DNA of 64,000 nucleotides from a virus. Every line of letters starts with the position of its first letter. Position 1 is the stretch's first letter. Position numbers and translations under genes: made by a program. The DNA is taken from positions 1-64,000 of IMG/VR virus record IMGVR_UViG_3300032093_000037; one strand, given 5' to 3'. This document shows positions 21,924 to 31,227 of this stretch, piece by piece. The notes under the pieces are model-generated. The model saw nothing but the letters and a program-made list of their open reading frames with translations. It searched no databases and had not been told where the DNA came from.

Positions 21924-24119
21924 TTAGATGGGGCAAATGATCTTTTCTCTATCTTTAGATTTGACAGTCAAAGTGGTAGACTCTAAGGTGTTTTTGTCTT
22001 TGAAAAAGAATCCATTAATTTTGTCGTATTCAGGTTTTATTCTAAATCTTATTGATAATCTTTTTTCATCACAACCTCGTTGACCTTTGTTGGACCAATA
22101 TAAATCTATATATTCAATAGGAACAATTAAGTCACCTTCATAAATTATACCTGACATTTTGCTTTTAACCTTATTTAAGTACTCCTCAGCTGAAGGTTTA
22201 CTATTTAACCAAGTGTATAATTTATCTATCAATTCATTATATAATTTTATGTATATTGGTTTTTCACTTGATAATGAAGATTGTTTAAATATAGAAAAGA
22301 ACTCAGACAAATAACTATCAATGAATGGGTCCATTTTTTTAACCTCAAAAAGTGAATTAGTAGGAAATATTGTATTACCATCCTCATCTTTTAGTTCTTG
22401 TTTAGTTATTAAATCCGCTTTGATATAATAACTACCACTTTTGAATGACTTAGATAAACAAGAAGTTATTTGAAAAAAAGTATAGTTTAAACTTTCAGTA
22501 CCTGAATGGATTTTTTTCAAAAGGTCAATTAATGTTTCTTTTGCATCATCAGAACACTTATAATTCAATTGTAGTTTTGTTTGGTTTTTTTCAAAATAAT
22601 CACCAACAAATCTATCTTCATATTTACTGTGTTCTTTTTGTCTTGCATATGCTAACAATCCTTCAATATCATTTGGTATTGTTGTTACGTACCTTTGTTT
22701 ATTTAGTATTTTTTTAACTTGGTCATCCTCAAATTCTTTATCAACAATGAAGTCCGATACTAATTCTAAAAAGTTTACAGTTCTATTTGTGTCTTGGAGA
22801 GCCAATTGAATTATCACAGGAAATGTACCGACATTTTTTTTGCCAAAAAATTGGTCTAGTATAAAAATTGATCTTTCTAATTCATGAATCAAATATTGAT
22901 CTTCTAAACCATCTCTAAAATTTTTTAATTGACAATATGGTGATTTTTCAGATTTTGATTGTACACATAAATAATCTATTTTAGAACTTCTTCTAAGAGC
23001 AATTTCATTTATTTCTTCAGATTCATTAAGTTTTTTTTTTGATGTTCTACTCACAAATAAATCATTAACAAATTCCCAATTAACAACATCCCAAAACTTT
23101 TTAATATATTCATCACGTTTGTTTTGATATTTCAAATAGTAAGCGTGTTCCCAAACGTCCAAACCTAACAGAGGATACCCACCTTTTTTAACTATGTTCA
23201 TCAATGGATTATCTTGATTTGGTGTAGACATAATCTTCAAATTACCTTCACTGTTAAGATACAACCAAGCCCATCCTGAACCAAAACGATCCTGAGCGGC
23301 TTTGTTAAACTCATCCTTCATTTTTTTTATGTTACCAAAATCTTTTTTAATTTTTTTCAAAATTTCTCCTCTTGGGAGTTGTTTTTTTGGGGACAACATC
23401 TTCCAAAATAATGCATGATTAAATGCTCCACCAGCATTATTTCTAACCTTATTGTCAAATTTACTTATAGTTCTTACAATATCCTCTAACTCCAAATCAC
23501 CATCAATGTCTTTGATTGCTTTATTCAATTTATCAACATATCCTTTGTAGTGTTTATTGTAATGAATATTCATAGTTTTTGAATCTATAAATCTATTCAA
23601 AGAAGAATATGAGTAAGGTAACTTTTCAATACCAATTGATTTCATTTCAGAAATCAAATTTTTTTTGATTAATTGTTTTTCGTTTAATAAAATTTGTTCA
23701 GATAGAAGACTAACTTTTCCTTCGATTCCTTTATGTTCATACATCAGTTCTTCAAGTTCAGGATATTTTTTTTCAAATTTTTTAACAATCTGTCCCGCAA
23801 ATGCATTTGCTTCGTCTTCATTAATACCACCAATGTTAGGTCCGTGTTCTCTACCAAGAATTGTCATTTGATATTCATGAACCCATTCATGGGCTAATGT
23901 TCTCATGATGTCACGATTTAATCTTCCTTTAGCAAGAACTTTAATTAGGTGATCACCTCTTCTACTACCTGTAGACATCTCACCTTTTCTACCATTTAAA
24001 AACATAATTTTTAAATCATTTTTAAGTGGGTATTCTTCTTGTAGTAAAGAAATAAACTTTTTAACAAAGTCTTTTCGATTTTTAATATCGGGATTTTCGT
24101 ATTTGATAGAAACTTTCAT
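21924..24119 (-). CDS. fusion of HExxH metalloprotease, Mn-type superoxide dismutase and an unknown C-terminal domain
   Basis: A 731-residue protein. Residues 1 to about 125 look like a small zinc metalloprotease: HEWVH at 77-81 and a downstream EDEANAFA glutamate. Residues about 165-355 are a complete Fe/Mn superoxide dismutase. All four metal ligands are there (H186, H235, D321, H325), with the active-site H190 and Y194, and GSGWAWL and DVWEHAYY. Gly230-231 and Gln302 match the Mn-type arrangement. Residues about 365-731 match nothing I recognise. A TATTTATC motif 4 nt upstream suggests late expression, so it may be a virion protein. Possible roles: detoxifying superoxide and cutting an envelope or virion protein. 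Confidence 0.82.
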   Translation of the reverse strand: MKVSIKYENPDIKNRKDFVKKFISLLQEEYPLKNDLKIMFLNGRKGEMSTGSRRGDHLIKVLAKGRLNRDIMRTLAHEWVHEYQMTILGREHGPNIGGINEDEANAFAGQIVKKFEKKYPELEELMYEHKGIEGKVSLLSEQILLNEKQLIKKNLISEMKSIGIEKLPYSYSSLNRFIDSKTMNIHYNKHYKGYVDKLNKAIKDIDGDLELEDIVRTISKFDNKVRNNAGGAFNHALFWKMLSPKKQLPRGEILKKIKKDFGNIKKMKDEFNKAAQDRFGSGWAWLYLNSEGNLKIMSTPNQDNPLMNIVKKGGYPLLGLDVWEHAYYLKYQNKRDEYIKKFWDVVNWEFVNDLFVSRTSKKKLNESEEINEIALRRSSKIDYLCVQSKSEKSPYCQLKNFRDGLEDQYLIHELERSIFILDQFFGKKNVGTFPVIIQLALQDTNRTVNFLELVSDFIVDKEFEDDQVKKILNKQRYVTTIPNDIEGLLAYARQKEHSKYEDRFVGDYFEKNQTKLQLNYKCSDDAKETLIDLLKKIHSGTESLNYTFFQITSCLSKSFKSGSYYIKADLITKQELKDEDGNTIFPTNSLFEVKKMDPFIDSYLSEFFSIFKQSSLSSEKPIYIKLYNELIDKLYTWLNSKPSAEEYLNKVKSKMSGIIYEGDLIVPIEYIDLYWSNKGQRGCDEKRLSIRFRIKPEYDKINGFFFKDKNTLESTTLTVKSKDREKIICPI

Positions 24120-24123
24120 CTTT

Positions 24124-24131
24124 GATAAATA
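24124..24131 (-). promoter_or_regulatory. TATTTATC candidate late promoter (minus strand)
   Basis: Reads TATTTATC on the minus strand, 4 nt upstream of the protease-superoxide dismutase start at 24119. Confidence 0.4.
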
Positions 24132-24148
24132 TTATACTGATCAAAAGA

Positions 24149-25915
24149 TTATCGTCTATTGTTAATTAGGTTTAATATTTCTTCAACAATGTCACCTGTG
24201 TTTTCTACAATACCATCACCCATTACGGTTCTAATGATTTCTTTTTTACGATTAAGGATGTCATAAATTGCACCTTCAATCGTATTTTCAAACAGTGGAT
24301 AATAAACCAATACGTTTGATTTCTGACCATATCGATAAGCTCTATCTTCAGCTTGGGCGTGTTCTGCAGGAACAAAAGATAAATCGTTCATAATCACAGC
24401 TTCTGCAGATGTTAAAGTTAAACCAACTCCTGCCGCTTTTAGGTTACCAACAAAAACTTTGACTTTATCGTCATTTTGAAATTGGTCGACAGCTTGTTGA
24501 CGAATTGCATTAGAACAACTACCATCGAGATAAACCGCTTGTTTTTCAAAATGTTGGTATATGGTTTGGAGTGTGTCTGTAAAGTTTGTGAATATTATAA
24601 CTTTCTTACCTTGATCAATGATATTTTCAGCAAACTCAATTGTTTGTTTTGTTTTTTCATTCGCAATTACTTTTCTAACTTTCATTAGTTTAGAAAACTG
24701 AACCGTTAAAGATGAAGACTCATCGGGGTTTTTATCATACCAATCAAAATATTCACCCATTAAATCCTCATACTCTTTTGATTTTAATCTTAGGTAAACA
24801 GGAGTGATAATTTTATCTGGTAAGTCTAAAACATCTTCTTTTAATCTACGAAGAATTTGTTTTGATGTCCTATCTCTTAATTCTTCAAGATTAGATGCAC
24901 CTGAAACATTCCACACTTTTCTTTTACCTGCTGTAAATTGAAACCCTTGACAATACCTAATCGCATAAGCCTTCCAATTCTGAGCAACAGAACTTTCAAT
25001 TAGATTTAACAAATTATAATAATTCATTGGTCGAGAAGTCATTGGTGTTCCTGTTAACAACCAAACTCTATCTATTTTTTTTGCAAAACTATTAATAATC
25101 TTTGTTCTTTGTGCCTGAACATTTGATATCATGTGAGCTTCATCTAAGATTACCAAATCAAATCCACTTTTTAATAATAGAGACTCATCCTTTTTTTTCG
25201 GATCTGAGTCGTGAAAATTTTTAAGAATGTCATAATTAACAATGACAAAATCATCTTCAGTTGAAAATTTTTTACCTTCCGCAATAAAAACAGGTCTATC
25301 TGAATAATTTGCAATTTCTCTTTGCCAATTTATTTTTAAAGATGCGGGACAAACAATTAATATTTTTTTTGCACCTGTCTCTAATGCTGCAATAATAGTT
25401 GAGGTTGTTTTACCAAGACCCATATCATCAGCAAGAATAAATCTTTTTGATCCTGCTAATTTTTCGATTGCAATTTTTTGATGATCAAGCGGAGGACGAT
25501 GGGAATATTTCGAATAATCAATACTAACAGACTGTACATTATGTGTTTTAATTAAAGCCGATTTTGGAATCCAAAATTCGGATAGTTTATCCTTCTCAAA
25601 AAACTTACCCCAAACGTGATAAGACTTTTCCTTCTCAACCAAAAGCTTTTCAATAAAAATTTCCTTTGGTACCTCAATAAGATATTTTTCTTCAGCAAAC
25701 TTTTTGGCAAAGTAGTTGTCTAACTCGACCCATTTACGAGCAATCTTAGGCGTTGAGTCGTAATATGTTGTAATATATTCGGATTGACTTCTAGTGGGAT
25801 AAAATTTACTAGAAACTTCTTTTTTATGTTTTAGATATAGTATATAATTATTCGCACCACTATAACTTTCGAGCAACTCTAATGCTTTATGTTCTATCAG
25901 TGTTTTTGTTTCCAA
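24149..25915 (-). CDS. SNF2-family helicase/ATPase
   Basis: A 588-residue SF2 helicase of the SNF2 type. Motif I is ADDMGLGKTTS, Ia ILIVCPASLKINWQ, II VILDEAHMIS, III VWLLTGTPMTSRP, V GVGLTLTSAEAVI and VI QAEDRAYRYGQKSNV. The Q-x4-RxxRxGQ form of motif VI separates it from T4 UvsW, an ordinary SF2 helicase, although it may do a similar job in fork remodelling and recombination-dependent replication. The N-terminal ~140 residues are an unknown substrate-binding part. No TATTTATA motif precedes it, which fits an early or middle gene. Confidence 0.88.
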   Translation of the reverse strand: METKTLIEHKALELLESYSGANNYILYLKHKKEVSSKFYPTRSQSEYITTYYDSTPKIARKWVELDNYFAKKFAEEKYLIEVPKEIFIEKLLVEKEKSYHVWGKFFEKDKLSEFWIPKSALIKTHNVQSVSIDYSKYSHRPPLDHQKIAIEKLAGSKRFILADDMGLGKTTSTIIAALETGAKKILIVCPASLKINWQREIANYSDRPVFIAEGKKFSTEDDFVIVNYDILKNFHDSDPKKKDESLLLKSGFDLVILDEAHMISNVQAQRTKIINSFAKKIDRVWLLTGTPMTSRPMNYYNLLNLIESSVAQNWKAYAIRYCQGFQFTAGKRKVWNVSGASNLEELRDRTSKQILRRLKEDVLDLPDKIITPVYLRLKSKEYEDLMGEYFDWYDKNPDESSSLTVQFSKLMKVRKVIANEKTKQTIEFAENIIDQGKKVIIFTNFTDTLQTIYQHFEKQAVYLDGSCSNAIRQQAVDQFQNDDKVKVFVGNLKAAGVGLTLTSAEAVIMNDLSFVPAEHAQAEDRAYRYGQKSNVLVYYPLFENTIEGAIYDILNRKKEIIRTVMGDGIVENTGDIVEEILNLINNRR

Positions 25916-25949
25916 TTAATCTTTTTTAAAAAAATACTAATAAAAAAGA

Positions 25950-25957
25950 TATTTATC
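25950..25957 (+). promoter_or_regulatory. TATTTATC candidate late promoter
   Basis: TATTTATC 14 nt upstream of the neck gene at 25972, followed by an A-rich stretch. Confidence 0.5.
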
Positions 25958-25971
25958 AATAAAATCGTATT

Positions 25972-26484
25972 ATGAGAAGTAATGTTCCTATTACAAGATT
26001 CGGTAAATTCTTTGGAGATCGTGATTTCGAACTAGAAATTGGTATGGGTCAAGAATGGTTAATTGGTGACATGAACTTCACTTGTGTACTATATAGAGTA
26101 GACAAAAACAAAATAAAAACTGATGACGTATATGGTGAAGCGGTAACTGACGGAATTAAATTTTTACCACCTGTGGAGTTTAATGCTTATGTTGGTATTG
26201 CAGCCCCTGAAAACAAAATGATTGGTTCTACTCGTATGGATCAATTTGAACCAGGTAATATAACAATGTCCGTTTACATGAAAACTCTTGAAGATTTAGA
26301 TATTGAAATAGATTTTGGTGATTATGTGGGATACTACGATAGTGAAAATTTTGTAAGATACTATACTGTTGTTAACGATGGTCGTGTGACTTCAGATATA
26401 AAACATACCTATAAGGGGTTCAAGCCCTTTTATAGAACAATAATTGCGGCTCCTGTTGGACCAAATGAATTCAGAGGACTATAA
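25972..26484 (+). CDS. neck protein, gp14-like (tentative)
   Basis: A 170-residue protein just ahead of a gp15-like gene and the tail sheath. The pattern DDVYGEAVTDGIKF, then aromatic strands, FEPGNITMSVYMKTLEDLDI and DFGDYVGYYDSENFVRYY resembles the DxxYGE...F plus GD(Y/F)V layout of T4-type neck protein gp14. Its order before gp15 and sheath is the T4 order. The stop overlaps the next start (TAATG). Another head-tail connector is possible, but a head-completion or neck role is likely. Confidence 0.55.
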   Translation: MRSNVPITRFGKFFGDRDFELEIGMGQEWLIGDMNFTCVLYRVDKNKIKTDDVYGEAVTDGIKFLPPVEFNAYVGIAAPENKMIGSTRMDQFEPGNITMSVYMKTLEDLDIEIDFGDYVGYYDSENFVRYYTVVNDGRVTSDIKHTYKGFKPFYRTIIAAPVGPNEFRGL

Positions 26485-27527
26485 TGGCTTTACCAAAAAA
26501 ACACCCAATAAAACCGGCAATACCTTTAACGTATCCTAAAACTCTTTTACCAAGAAGAGAAGAGATAAAAGACATGATCACTAAGGATGGTACATACCTT
26601 CCTAAGTCATTATTACATGCCGATTTAGATGGTGGTTTTTTAGAATTTGTTAAAAATACTTTAAAAATTTCATCAGAAGGAAAAACAGTTCCTGTTGCCG
26701 ATATTCTAATAACAACACAAAACTGGTCACAGTTTGTTGAAACATGGGACTTTCAAAATATTGATAAGAACATTGAACCTCCATTCATTACGGTAATTAG
26801 AAATCCTGAAGTAAAATACGGAAATAATCCTGCGGTAATGTACAATATACCAAACAGGAGAATGTATTATTATATGGAGGTTCCTACTTGGGATGGAAAT
26901 AGAGTTGGTGCTGACATTTATAAAATACCACAACCTGTACCTGCAGATTTTAAATATACAGTGGCGATTGTGTGTAATAGAATGAGAGAATTAAACTCAT
27001 TTAATAAAAAAGTTTTAGAGACTTTCGCATCAAGACAAGCATATCAAGTTATTAAAGGACATTACATTCCAATTATAAATGATAGTATGACCGATGAATC
27101 AGTTTTAGATTTAGAAAAAAGAAAATACTACATTCAAAAATACGAATTTACAATGATGGGGTTCTTAATTGATGAGGATGAATTTGAAGTTTTTCCTGCA
27201 TTATCAAGAACATTTCAAATGTATGAGGTTGATCAAAGACCTGTTAAGAGACATCAGAAAAAACAAACACCAGTACAACCAGAAACAATACGTTTGATAT
27301 ATCCTGTAGATAATTTGTCTCAAGAATACTTTTTTGAATACACGTGTGATTTGAATTTTGATATCTCAGATAATTTAGAAAGTTATTCTGTATACATAAA
27401 TGACCAATATTATGGTGATAATGTTGATAGAATTCAAATCAATACTAACGACACATTGAGAATTGATGTTGTCAAACAAGTAAGTGCCGCCGAATCTTCA
27501 TTAGCGTTCACACAATTCTTAGTTTAA
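26484..27527 (+). CDS. tail completion/sheath stabiliser protein, gp15-like (tentative)
   Basis: A 347-residue protein overlapping the upstream stop by 1 nt and followed by the sheath gene. Residues about 95-240 (PVPADFKYTVAIVCNRMREL, VLETFASRQAYQVI, YYIQKYEFTMMGFLIDEDEF) match the general pattern of T4 gp15 (tail sheath stabiliser), in which a PVPY strand, a long helix and a closing FTM strand form the core. The C-terminal ~90 residues are an extra beta domain; T4 gp15 has 272 residues. In T4 gp15 hexamers cap the finished tail and bind the neck. Confidence 0.55.
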   Translation: MALPKKHPIKPAIPLTYPKTLLPRREEIKDMITKDGTYLPKSLLHADLDGGFLEFVKNTLKISSEGKTVPVADILITTQNWSQFVETWDFQNIDKNIEPPFITVIRNPEVKYGNNPAVMYNIPNRRMYYYMEVPTWDGNRVGADIYKIPQPVPADFKYTVAIVCNRMRELNSFNKKVLETFASRQAYQVIKGHYIPIINDSMTDESVLDLEKRKYYIQKYEFTMMGFLIDEDEFEVFPALSRTFQMYEVDQRPVKRHQKKQTPVQPETIRLIYPVDNLSQEYFFEYTCDLNFDISDNLESYSVYINDQYYGDNVDRIQINTNDTLRIDVVKQVSAAESSLAFTQFLV

Positions 27528-27685
27528 CTTTCCCCGTATATATCTTTCTTTTCCTTACATTTTTCAACTATAAGGTTTTCTAAAAATTTATACATTTTAA
27601 TACCTCTCTTATCGCAATATTTTTTCAGGACATCGTGTACTTCAACATCAATTTTTAAGTTTTTTATCTTCTTAGGTTCTTTCAT
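27524..27685 (-). CDS. small ribbon-helix-helix-like protein
   Basis: A 53-residue protein read from the ATG at 27685. The longer frame reaches 27742, but its first 19 residues are hydrophobic and include the region between promoter and gene. The sequence IKNLKIDVEVHDVLKKYCDK then MYKFLENLIVEKCKE has the strand-helix-helix pattern of small Arc/MetJ-type DNA-binding proteins common in phages. It is convergent with the gp15-like gene (4-nt overlap). A minus-strand TATTTATA lies 41 nt upstream. It may be a regulator; targets unknown. Confidence 0.6.
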   Translation of the reverse strand: MKEPKKIKNLKIDVEVHDVLKKYCDKRGIKMYKFLENLIVEKCKEKKDIYGES

Positions 27686-27726
27686 AACGGTAGGTAGAAA
27701 AAAGGCAGAATAAAATCTTACCAAAA

Positions 27727-27734
27727 TATAAATA
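27727..27734 (-). promoter_or_regulatory. TATTTATA candidate late promoter (minus strand)
   Basis: Reads TATTTATA on the minus strand, 41 nt upstream of the small ribbon-helix-helix-like gene at 27685. It lies back to back with the plus-strand copy at 27771. Confidence 0.45.
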
Positions 27735-27770
27735 GTTTGCACAATGTAAAGTTTTTACTAAAAACTCGAA

Positions 27771-27778
27771 TATTTATA
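27771..27778 (+). promoter_or_regulatory. TATTTATA candidate late promoter of the tail sheath gene
   Basis: TATTTATA 31 nt upstream of the sheath ATG at 27810, followed by an A-rich leader. Together with 27727-27734 it forms a divergent pair. Confidence 0.6.
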
Positions 27779-27809
27779 GGTAAAATAAATAAGTAAAGAC
27801 ATTTTAAAC

Positions 27810-30800
27810 ATGGCAACAAACAGTAAAGTTTTCGTTTCACCTGGTGTTTATACTTCTGAAGTAGATTTGAGCTTTGTTGCTCAAAGCGTCGGGGTAACAA
27901 CATTAGGTATCGTAGGTGAAACTTTGATAGGTCCAGCTTTTGAACCGATTTTTATTACAAATTTTGATGAATTCCAAACAGTATTTGGAGGTACTTCACC
28001 AGAAAAATTTGTTAATACCCAAATTCCAAAGTATGAAGCGGCTTACATTGCAAAAGCATATCTACAACAATCCAATCAATTATTCGTAACAAGAATCTTA
28101 GGATTATCAGGTTACGATGCAGGACCATCTTGGTCAATAACTACGGTTGCTAACGTAGATCCATCAACAATTGGTGTTTGGTGTCTAAGTTCAGTAACTA
28201 ATTCGGCAACTTGTGTTACAACATGTGTAGTTCCAAAAGAACTCACATTTACAGTTCCGTTTACTGCTTGTACTAATTCAACAACAACAATAGGTTTCCA
28301 AGGAAGCTTCCCTTCAATTATTCAAGACATAATTACAGAACAATATGAAGAGTTTAACGGAGATACTTCTACATTAGAAACTCAAATTAATAATTTAATT
28401 TTTGATGTTATCACAAGTAACAATCCTTATCTTGCGGAAGATGAACAAATTGCTTACTTTGGTTCTATTGCTACTGACGACTATAACACATTAAATGGTG
28501 CTGGTTGGACAGCGGGAACTAATGTATTTAATGTTCCATCTGTATCGTTTGATGCCACTGATTTAACTTCTCCTTTGAATGATTCTTGGTACTATGCGTT
28601 ATTTACAAATACAGGTAATACAAATTACTCAGGATATTCATTCTCTACTTTGGTGTCAGGTTTAACGGCTTATTATCCAAACCCAACTCCTACACCACAA
28701 GCATCATCATCACCAACACCTACACCATCGGCAGCTAATCCTTGTATTACACCGTCACCTTTTGTGTCACCTACACCTACTCCTACACCTGTTAATATTG
28801 ATTGTTATTCAGGAACTATTGTTGGTAAAATTTATTACTACACAGGGACATCATATGTTGATTACGATAATGTAGTTGTTGCAACTTTAAGATCAAGAGG
28901 TATTGCAACTTATACAAACTCAACTAACCCAGCATACTCAGTAACGGCAACAACAGATGCTAGTTTAGATATGACAGGAAAATATGCTGGAGTTCTTAAA
29001 AACCCATACTTGACATTTGCGGTTAATTGTACTGATAAATTTGGTCAAAACTTTACGTTTGAAACTTCTTTAACTCAAAATGATCCTGAGTATATTAGTA
29101 AAGTGTTTGGGATTGCAAACTTCCAAAAACCAAGAATTGAAGTTCCATTATTTAATGAGGAAGTATTCCAATCTTGGTTAAACTACTCTTGGAAAAAAGG
29201 ATACGTTAGAGGTTTAAATCCAAACTTTATTGAATTAGACTCTGCTCAAAGTGGTGACCCTAACTCAATTGGATGGTATTTGGACAGATATCAAACGCCT
29301 AATTCTCCTTGGGTTGTATCAGAATTAAGAGGTAATAAAGTTTATGACCTATTCAGGTTCTACACAATTTCTGATGGTGATGCCGCTAACACGTTAATTA
29401 AAGTTTCACTTATCAATCAAACTTATAACAACTTAACGTTTGATGTATTGATTCGTGACTATTTTGATACTGATGCAAACCCTGTAGTTCTTGAGAAATT
29501 TACAAACTGTACAATGGATCCAGGACAAAACAACTTTATTGCAAATAAAATTGGTACATTGGATGGAGAATACGCACTGAATTCTAAATACGTAATGGTT
29601 GAAATGAACGAGGATGCCCCAATTGACGCACTTCCTTGTGGATTCAACGGATTTAACTTCAGAAATTATGCAGGAGCTCAATCACCATTCCCAATTATTA
29701 AAGGTAAATATGATTTCCCTGGCGAAGTAATTTATAACCCACCATTTGGTTTGTCTTCAGGTAATGATGATGCGTTGGTAAGTCCGGGAGATAATGTTAG
29801 AAGAACATACTTAGGTATATCTAACAATTTAGGATGGGATGCCGCTTACTTCGAATACGTTGGTAAGAGAAATCCTAATAATACTTGTGATATTGATGGT
29901 TTACCATTCAACTACAGATCTGCAGGTTTCCACATGGACGTAAATGCAAGTGGTTTAACAATCGGGCCTGAGTTCTCGACGAGTGGTGACCCAAGATTTA
30001 TCTGTGGTAACTCACCATTCATCACTGAACCTGAACTTCCAACAAACGCATACTATAGATTGTTCGCACGTAAATTCACATTCTTAGTACAAGGTGGATT
30101 TGACGGATGGGATATCTACAGAGAATGGAGAACTAACGAAGATAGATTCCAAATCGGTAGAACAGGATTCCTATTCGGAGCTTGTCCATCTACAAGATAC
30201 CCACAAGCAACAGGTTGGGGAGCGTTTAAAGAAATTTCTTTAGGTGACGGAACTCAGAATTGGGCAAATACCGACTACTATGCATACTTGTTAGGTCAAC
30301 AAACATTTGCAAACCCTGAGGCGGTTAACATTAACGTGTTTGTAACACCGGGTATTGATTATGTAAATAACAGTAACCTTGTAGAAGATGCGGTTAATAT
30401 GATTGAATTCAACAGAGCGGACTCATTATACATTTGTACAACTCCTGACGTTGATATGTATGTTGCAACTACAACAGGGATTGATGTATTTATCTACCCA
30501 ACAGAAGCAGTTGACAACTTAGAGAATACAGGAATTGACTCTAACTACACGGCTACTTACTATCCGTGGGTATTGACAAGAGATAGTGTAAATAACACTC
30601 AAATCTATATCCCACCAACAGCTGAAGTAACAAGAAACTTAGCGTTGACAGATAACATCGCGTTCCCTTGGTTCGCTGCGGCGGGTTACACTCGTGGTAT
30701 TGTTAACTGTATTAAAGCTCGTAAGAAGTTAACTCAAGAAGATAGAGACATCCTTTACGTAGGTAGACTTAACCCAATCGCAACCTTCTCTGATGTCGGT

Positions 30801-31160
30801 ACCGTAATTTGGGGTAACAAAACTCTACAAGTAAGAGAATCGGCTCTTGACAGAATCAACGTTAGAAGATTGTTGTTACAAGCTCGTAAATTGATTTCAG
30901 CAGTTTCTGTAAGACTATTGTTTGAACAAAACGACTCACAAGTAAGACAAGACTTCTTAAATGCTGTTAACCCAATCTTAGATGCAATCAGAAGAGATCG
31001 TGGTTTATATGACTTCCGAGTTACAGTTTCTTCAGATCCTGAGGATTTAGATAGAAACCAAATGACAGGTAAGATTTATATCAAACCAACAAGATCACTT
31101 GAATTTATCGACATTACATTCTATATCACTCCAACAGGAGCATCGTTTGAGAATATATAA
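27810..31160 (+). CDS. 18: tail sheath protein (gp18-like), enlarged
   Basis: A 1116-residue contractile sheath subunit. The N-terminus (VFVSPGVYTSEVDLSF, then GIVGETLIGPAFEP) and the C-terminal domain (AAGYTRGIVNCIKARKKLTQ, LLLQARKLISAVSVRLLFEQ, FRVTVSSDPEDLDRN, IDITFYITPTGASFE) are the conserved sheath core that contracts. Residues about 130-430 are a large insertion with cysteine-rich strands and a PTPT linker near 290-330. T4 gp18 has 659 residues, so about 450 extra residues probably form surface domains on the tail. The tube gene follows after one intervening gene. A strong terminator lies just downstream. Confidence 0.92.
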   Translation: MATNSKVFVSPGVYTSEVDLSFVAQSVGVTTLGIVGETLIGPAFEPIFITNFDEFQTVFGGTSPEKFVNTQIPKYEAAYIAKAYLQQSNQLFVTRILGLSGYDAGPSWSITTVANVDPSTIGVWCLSSVTNSATCVTTCVVPKELTFTVPFTACTNSTTTIGFQGSFPSIIQDIITEQYEEFNGDTSTLETQINNLIFDVITSNNPYLAEDEQIAYFGSIATDDYNTLNGAGWTAGTNVFNVPSVSFDATDLTSPLNDSWYYALFTNTGNTNYSGYSFSTLVSGLTAYYPNPTPTPQASSSPTPTPSAANPCITPSPFVSPTPTPTPVNIDCYSGTIVGKIYYYTGTSYVDYDNVVVATLRSRGIATYTNSTNPAYSVTATTDASLDMTGKYAGVLKNPYLTFAVNCTDKFGQNFTFETSLTQNDPEYISKVFGIANFQKPRIEVPLFNEEVFQSWLNYSWKKGYVRGLNPNFIELDSAQSGDPNSIGWYLDRYQTPNSPWVVSELRGNKVYDLFRFYTISDGDAANTLIKVSLINQTYNNLTFDVLIRDYFDTDANPVVLEKFTNCTMDPGQNNFIANKIGTLDGEYALNSKYVMVEMNEDAPIDALPCGFNGFNFRNYAGAQSPFPIIKGKYDFPGEVIYNPPFGLSSGNDDALVSPGDNVRRTYLGISNNLGWDAAYFEYVGKRNPNNTCDIDGLPFNYRSAGFHMDVNASGLTIGPEFSTSGDPRFICGNSPFITEPELPTNAYYRLFARKFTFLVQGGFDGWDIYREWRTNEDRFQIGRTGFLFGACPSTRYPQATGWGAFKEISLGDGTQNWANTDYYAYLLGQQTFANPEAVNINVFVTPGIDYVNNSNLVEDAVNMIEFNRADSLYICTTPDVDMYVATTTGIDVFIYPTEAVDNLENTGIDSNYTATYYPWVLTRDSVNNTQIYIPPTAEVTRNLALTDNIAFPWFAAAGYTRGIVNCIKARKKLTQEDRDILYVGRLNPIATFSDVGTVIWGNKTLQVRESALDRINVRRLLLQARKLISAVSVRLLFEQNDSQVRQDFLNAVNPILDAIRRDRGLYDFRVTVSSDPEDLDRNQMTGKIYIKPTRSLEFIDITFYITPTGASFENI
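28680..28793 (+). repeat. Pro/Thr linker-coding segment inside the sheath gene
   Basis: Encodes PNPTPTPQ, SPTPTPS and SPTPTPTPV-type units within the sheath insertion, indicating a flexible exposed linker between added domains. Confidence 0.75.
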
Positions 31161-31180
31161 GTTGGTTTATTATTCATACA

Positions 31181-31206
31181 AAGGGGGACGAAAGTTCCCC
31201 TTTTTT
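31181..31206 (+). terminator. intrinsic terminator after the tail sheath gene
   Basis: AAGGGGGA and TTCCCCTT pair (with one G-T) around a CGAAAG loop, followed by a T-run. It lies 20 nt past the sheath stop. Confidence 0.85.
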
Positions 31207-31216
31207 ATTTAAGAGA

Positions 31217-31224
31217 TATTTATT
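31217..31224 (+). promoter_or_regulatory. TATTTATT candidate late promoter
   Basis: TATTTATT between the sheath terminator and the HAD-like gene, only 3 nt before its ATG at 31228. Placement right after a terminator supports a fresh transcription start. Confidence 0.45.
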
Positions 31225-31227
31225 AAT

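Noticed and set aside
27727-27734. TATAAATA on the plus strand as a classical T4 late promoter
   Set aside because: It is the only such copy that would fit a plus gene, while on the minus strand it reads TATTTATA, the orientation seen everywhere else in the window.
27686-27742. Longer N-terminus for the small minus-strand gene
   Set aside because: The extra 19 residues do not fit a ribbon-helix-helix protein and start only 7 nt before the motif; ATG 27685 gives a compact, family-like protein.
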